A stretch of DNA of 64,000 bases from an uncultured SAR86 cluster bacterium (GTDB lineage: Bacteria > Pseudomonadota > Gammaproteobacteria > Magnimaribacterales > D2472). Below the pieces are notes generated by a model that searched no databases, had not been told where the DNA came from, and worked only from the letters and a program-made list of their open reading frames with translations. Below are positions 61,708 to 64,000 of the stretch, one piece after another (the first letter of the stretch is position 1; the number at the start of each line of letters is the position of its first letter). Location: contig CAJIYN010000001.1 in assembly GCA_905181645.1 (NCBI GenBank), positions 723,334 to 787,333 of the forward strand, in the 5' to 3' direction. A program made the position numbers and the translations under genes.

Positions 61708-63444
61708 ATGGGCATTAGATCTAGGATATTTCTATTAGTTTTCCTTTTACTTACCTCAAGTATTGGTATTGCCTATATCGTAGCTGAACGAGACTGACCA
61801 TAAAATTGAAAATGACGACTTGGTCAATGAGCTAGAAAAACAAGCAGGACTACTTGCTGCATCAATTGATGATATAGGCATTTACAAAACGATTGAGGAG
61901 GCTGATGCTATTGCAGATAGCCTTGGTGAGGCAGCAAACTCAAGAGTTACCTTTATACTTAATAACGGAAAAGTTGTTGGAGACTCTAACTTAGACATCA
62001 ATCAAATTAGAGCTGTCGATAATCACATCGATAGGGCTGAGGTCAGCGAAGCATTAAAAAATGGTTCAGGGTGGGTTTCTAGGTATAGCGATACTCTAAA
62101 ACAGGACTTATTATATTTTGCCGTAAAAGATGGAAATCTCAGTAACCCAAATATTATTAGAATTTCTGTTCCTCTTAATTATCTGGAAAGTGCTGCAGCT
62201 ACTCTTCAAGTTTCTGTTATTTTGCTCTTTGTTGTTGTTTTTATGCCATCCAGATCCGTCTACAGAAAAGTGTATACTAGGAATTCCTAAGATGTTAGCC
62301 AAGGCTGCTACCAATATAGCTGAGGGAGATTATAAGAAAAGAGACATAAGAGCTCTTCCAACTCAAAGAGTTGATGAATTTGGCACTGTAGCCAGATCAA
62401 TTTCTCAAATATCTGAAGATCTAAAGAGTCAGATTAAAATGATTGCAAAACAGCGTGATCAATTTGGTCAAGTAGGAACTAACATACCTGATAACGGCAC
62501 ATACCGACAAGGTGATATTGTCTATAATACAAATGCAGTTGCTTAATACTCAGGATTTAGATAAGCAGAATATAAGTTCATTAAATTTACCTGCAATTAA
62601 TTACTTATTTAATAGAGTTACAAATAAGAAGAGAGCAGACATAGAATTTGAAATTGAATTACAAGATAAATCTACTCGATGGGTTCTAGGTTCAATGAAT
62701 CAATCAAAAACAACAGGTGAATATATATTAGTAGTTCATGACATAACTCAATTAAGACAATTAAATTCCATGAGAAGAGATTTTATTTCAAATTTATCTC
62801 ATGAGTTAAGAACTCCTGTAAGCGTTATCAGGGCAAATTCAGAAACTTTGCTTGATGGTGCGCTTGATAATAAGAAGGAAGCAAAAACATTTGCCAGAGC
62901 AATATTGCATAATTCTGAAAGGCTTTCCTCAATGGTCAGTGATTTAATCGATCTGTCTAGAATTGAATATGGAGATCTTAAATTAAATATAAAAGGAATT
63001 GATTTTAATGATTTTATGGAATCCTTTTTAGTATCTATGAAAAGTGTTGCAAAGAAGAGAGACATTGAACTCAAATACAATCCTGATCACCAGGGTTTAT
63101 TAAGTGCAGATACTCAGGCTTTAGAAAGAATTATGAATAATCTACTTGATAATGCATATAAATATTCTGATGAGGGCACCTTGGTAGAAGTTTCTACAAA
63201 AGATCAAGGCAAGATGATTAAAGTTATGGTTGCTGACTCGGGTGTTGGAGTGTCAGATGAAGATCAGGAGCATATCTTTGATAGATTCTATAGAACAGCT
63301 TCTGCAAGAGCCTCTGATAAGCAGGGCAGTGGATTAGGTCTTGCAATTGTTAAAAACCTTACAAATAGCTTAAATGGCGAAGTTGGTGTTGAGTCTAAAC
63401 ACGATTCTGGTTCGATCTTTTGGTTCACTATTCCGATTGGTTAA
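61708..63444 (+). CDS. phoR: PhoR-type sensor histidine kinase (frameshifts)
   Basis: Starts with a transmembrane helix (RIFLLVFLLLTSSIGIAYIV), a periplasmic domain (EKQAGLLAASIDDIGIYKT to PNIIRISVPLNYLES), a second helix near 62210-62245, a HAMP segment (AKAATNIAEGDYKKRDIRAL), a PAS-like part ending EYILVVHDITQLRQL, then the H-box FISNLSHELRTPVSVIRANS, N-box ERIMNNLLDNAYKYSDEG, and G-boxes VADSGVGVSDEDQEHIF and GSGLGLAIVKNL. Indels lie near 61790, 62245 and 62470-62560. It follows phoB by 4 bases. The large periplasmic domain is more typical of Gram-positive-like PhoR than of E. coli PhoR. Confidence 0.85.
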
Positions 63445-63482
63445 CTTCTCCTTTCTTTACTTAGTCACCTATTTGTATTAAT

Positions 63483-63522
63483 ATGTCACACATCTGTAAC
63501 AAAGAAGTTACATATACGTAAT
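63483..63522 (+). promoter_or_regulatory. Pho box with four 11-bp repeats
   Basis: Four 7-mers at exact 11-base spacing: ATGTCAC (63483), CTGTAAC (63494), AAGTTAC (63505) and ACGTAAT (63516), separated by AT-rich 4-mers. This is the PhoB binding layout (CTGTCAT-N4 repeats), the second unit matching best. It lies 39 bases after phoR and upstream of a leader and the gspC-like gene, so PhoB probably activates transcription to the right. Confidence 0.65.
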
Positions 63523-63544
63523 AAAAAGGTCAGATCATGATAAA

Positions 63545-63718
63545 TCATTTTAAAATTATTTTGGAGTAAATTTCACTTTATAATGAAATCTGGCCGTTTG
63601 CATAAGATAGTCAAAATATCAGGTATTCGTTAATCCTATTTAACTAAATTTATTTGAAATTAAATTGAAATTAAATAAGATTTTTAAAAAATGAGCTACA
63701 CTATGTAGCTCTTTTTTA
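63545..63718 (+). ncRNA. Leader or small RNA downstream of the Pho box
   Basis: If transcription starts about 20 bases after the Pho box, a transcript of roughly 170 nt would run to the terminator at 63693-63718. It has only very short frames (for example MKSGRLHKIVKISGIR at 63583, 16 residues). It may be a phosphate-responsive small RNA, or the 5' leader of the gspC-like gene with a built-in attenuator, because that gene's ATG comes 3 bases after the T-tract. Confidence 0.35.
63693..63718 (+). terminator. Rho-independent terminator or attenuator before the gspC-like gene
   Basis: GAGCTACA-CTA-TGTAGCTC is a perfect 8-bp stem with a 3-nt loop, followed by six T residues. Confidence 0.88.
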
Positions 63719-63720
63719 TT

Positions 63721-64000
63721 ATGAATACTAAACAAGTTAAAAAATTAATTAATGCCTTTGTAGCAATCTTGCTGCTTGCATTACTTACAATGCTAACCTT
63801 TAAGTTTTATTAATAAGCCTAATATTCAAGACATAAGATTTACTAATCTCGATAAGATAAAAAGCAATAATGTAAATAACTCAAATCAAGAGTTTAAAGT
63901 TACAGATAATGCTGATTTTAGTTATGTAGTAGTTGGTTATAGATTTGGTGATGTTAATTCTTCAGTAATACTAAAAAAAGGTAATAAGGAATTTGTTTTA
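63721..64000 (+). CDS. Probable type II secretion protein GspC, N-terminal part (frameshift, runs off the window)
   Basis: Starts with a short cytoplasmic end and one transmembrane helix (NAFVAILLLALLTMLTFKFY). After an indel near 63805 the frame reads DIRFTNLDKIKSNN and YVVVGYRFGDVNSSVILKKG NKEF, which fits the homology-region domain of GspC (xVGxxxGxxxSSVxIxxGxxE). GspC links the inner-membrane platform of the type II secretion system to the secretin. The rest lies beyond 64000, so the call depends on a short segment. No Shine-Dalgarno is evident before this ATG. Confidence 0.4.

Overview
The window is a stretch of chromosome from a low-G+C (about one third by eye) marine-type gammaproteobacterium, most like the SAR86 clade. 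This rests on inference from gene content: encoded CCA ends on all four tRNAs, the gammaproteobacterial order queA-tgt-yajC-secD-secF-suhB-trmJ, TonB receptors with AT-rich codons, an indoleamine dioxygenase, an Fe-S cryptochrome/photolyase relative and an Entner-Doudoroff sugar locus. No 16S rRNA is present, so the assignment is not proven.

The sequence is unpolished. More than 30 otherwise ordinary genes are broken by single-base indels, and two carry in-frame stops. I list such genes once over their whole span and state where the reading frame changes. At least five genes (a nitronate monooxygenase, zwf, the GH3 glycosidase, the photolyase-like gene and the gamma-glutamyltransferase) also contain or end at a stretch of about 100-220 bp that codes for an unrelated protein. 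These look like chimeric read or correction artefacts and should be checked before any biology is built on them.

Layout. 1-4.8 kb: housekeeping (era, recO, acpS, adk, tsaB, uppP, rsmJ, ubiK-like). 4.8-6.8 kb: proBA, reversed. 6.9-13.9 kb: tRNA-Leu, queA-tgt-yajC-secDF, suhB, trmJ, tRNA-Glu. 13.9-15.9 kb: an accessory module of two nuclease genes (EEP family and GIY-YIG family) bounded by about 70-bp direct repeats next to tRNA-Glu. 15.9-23.5 kb: accessory metabolism and small secreted proteins, including a tandem pair of related exported proteins and a patatin. 23.5-29.2 kb: an operator-controlled TonB receptor, an M64-type lipoprotein metallopeptidase and an exported partner. 29.3-34.9 kb: tRNA-Gly, amidase, phytoene-desaturase-like oxidoreductase, malate synthase G, DUF1330. 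34.9-46.8 kb: a glucoside/glucose locus (eda, edd, zwf, pyk, MarC-like, LacI repressor, sodium-solute symporter, GH3 lipoprotein, glucokinase) with matching LacI-type operators. 46.9-53.9 kb: L33, indoleamine 2,3-dioxygenase, a candidate iron-responsive small RNA, a CinA-like/nucleotidyltransferase fusion, a hydrolase, photolyase-like and PhoD-like genes. 54-61 kb: tRNA-Gly, a duplicated-domain exported protein, pilD, gamma-glutamyltransferase and two acyl-CoA ligases. 61-64 kb: phoB-phoR, a four-repeat Pho box, and a leader with a terminator just before a gspC-like gene.

The most coherent system is the sugar locus: a periplasmic GH3 lipoprotein would release glucose, the symporter imports it, glucokinase and zwf-edd-eda-pyk take it to pyruvate, and the LacI-family protein probably controls three divergent promoters through sites built on TGACAACG. 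The less expected candidates are two regulatory RNAs/leaders (one with a Fur-box-like palindrome, one with a Pho box) and the repeat-flanked nuclease pair.
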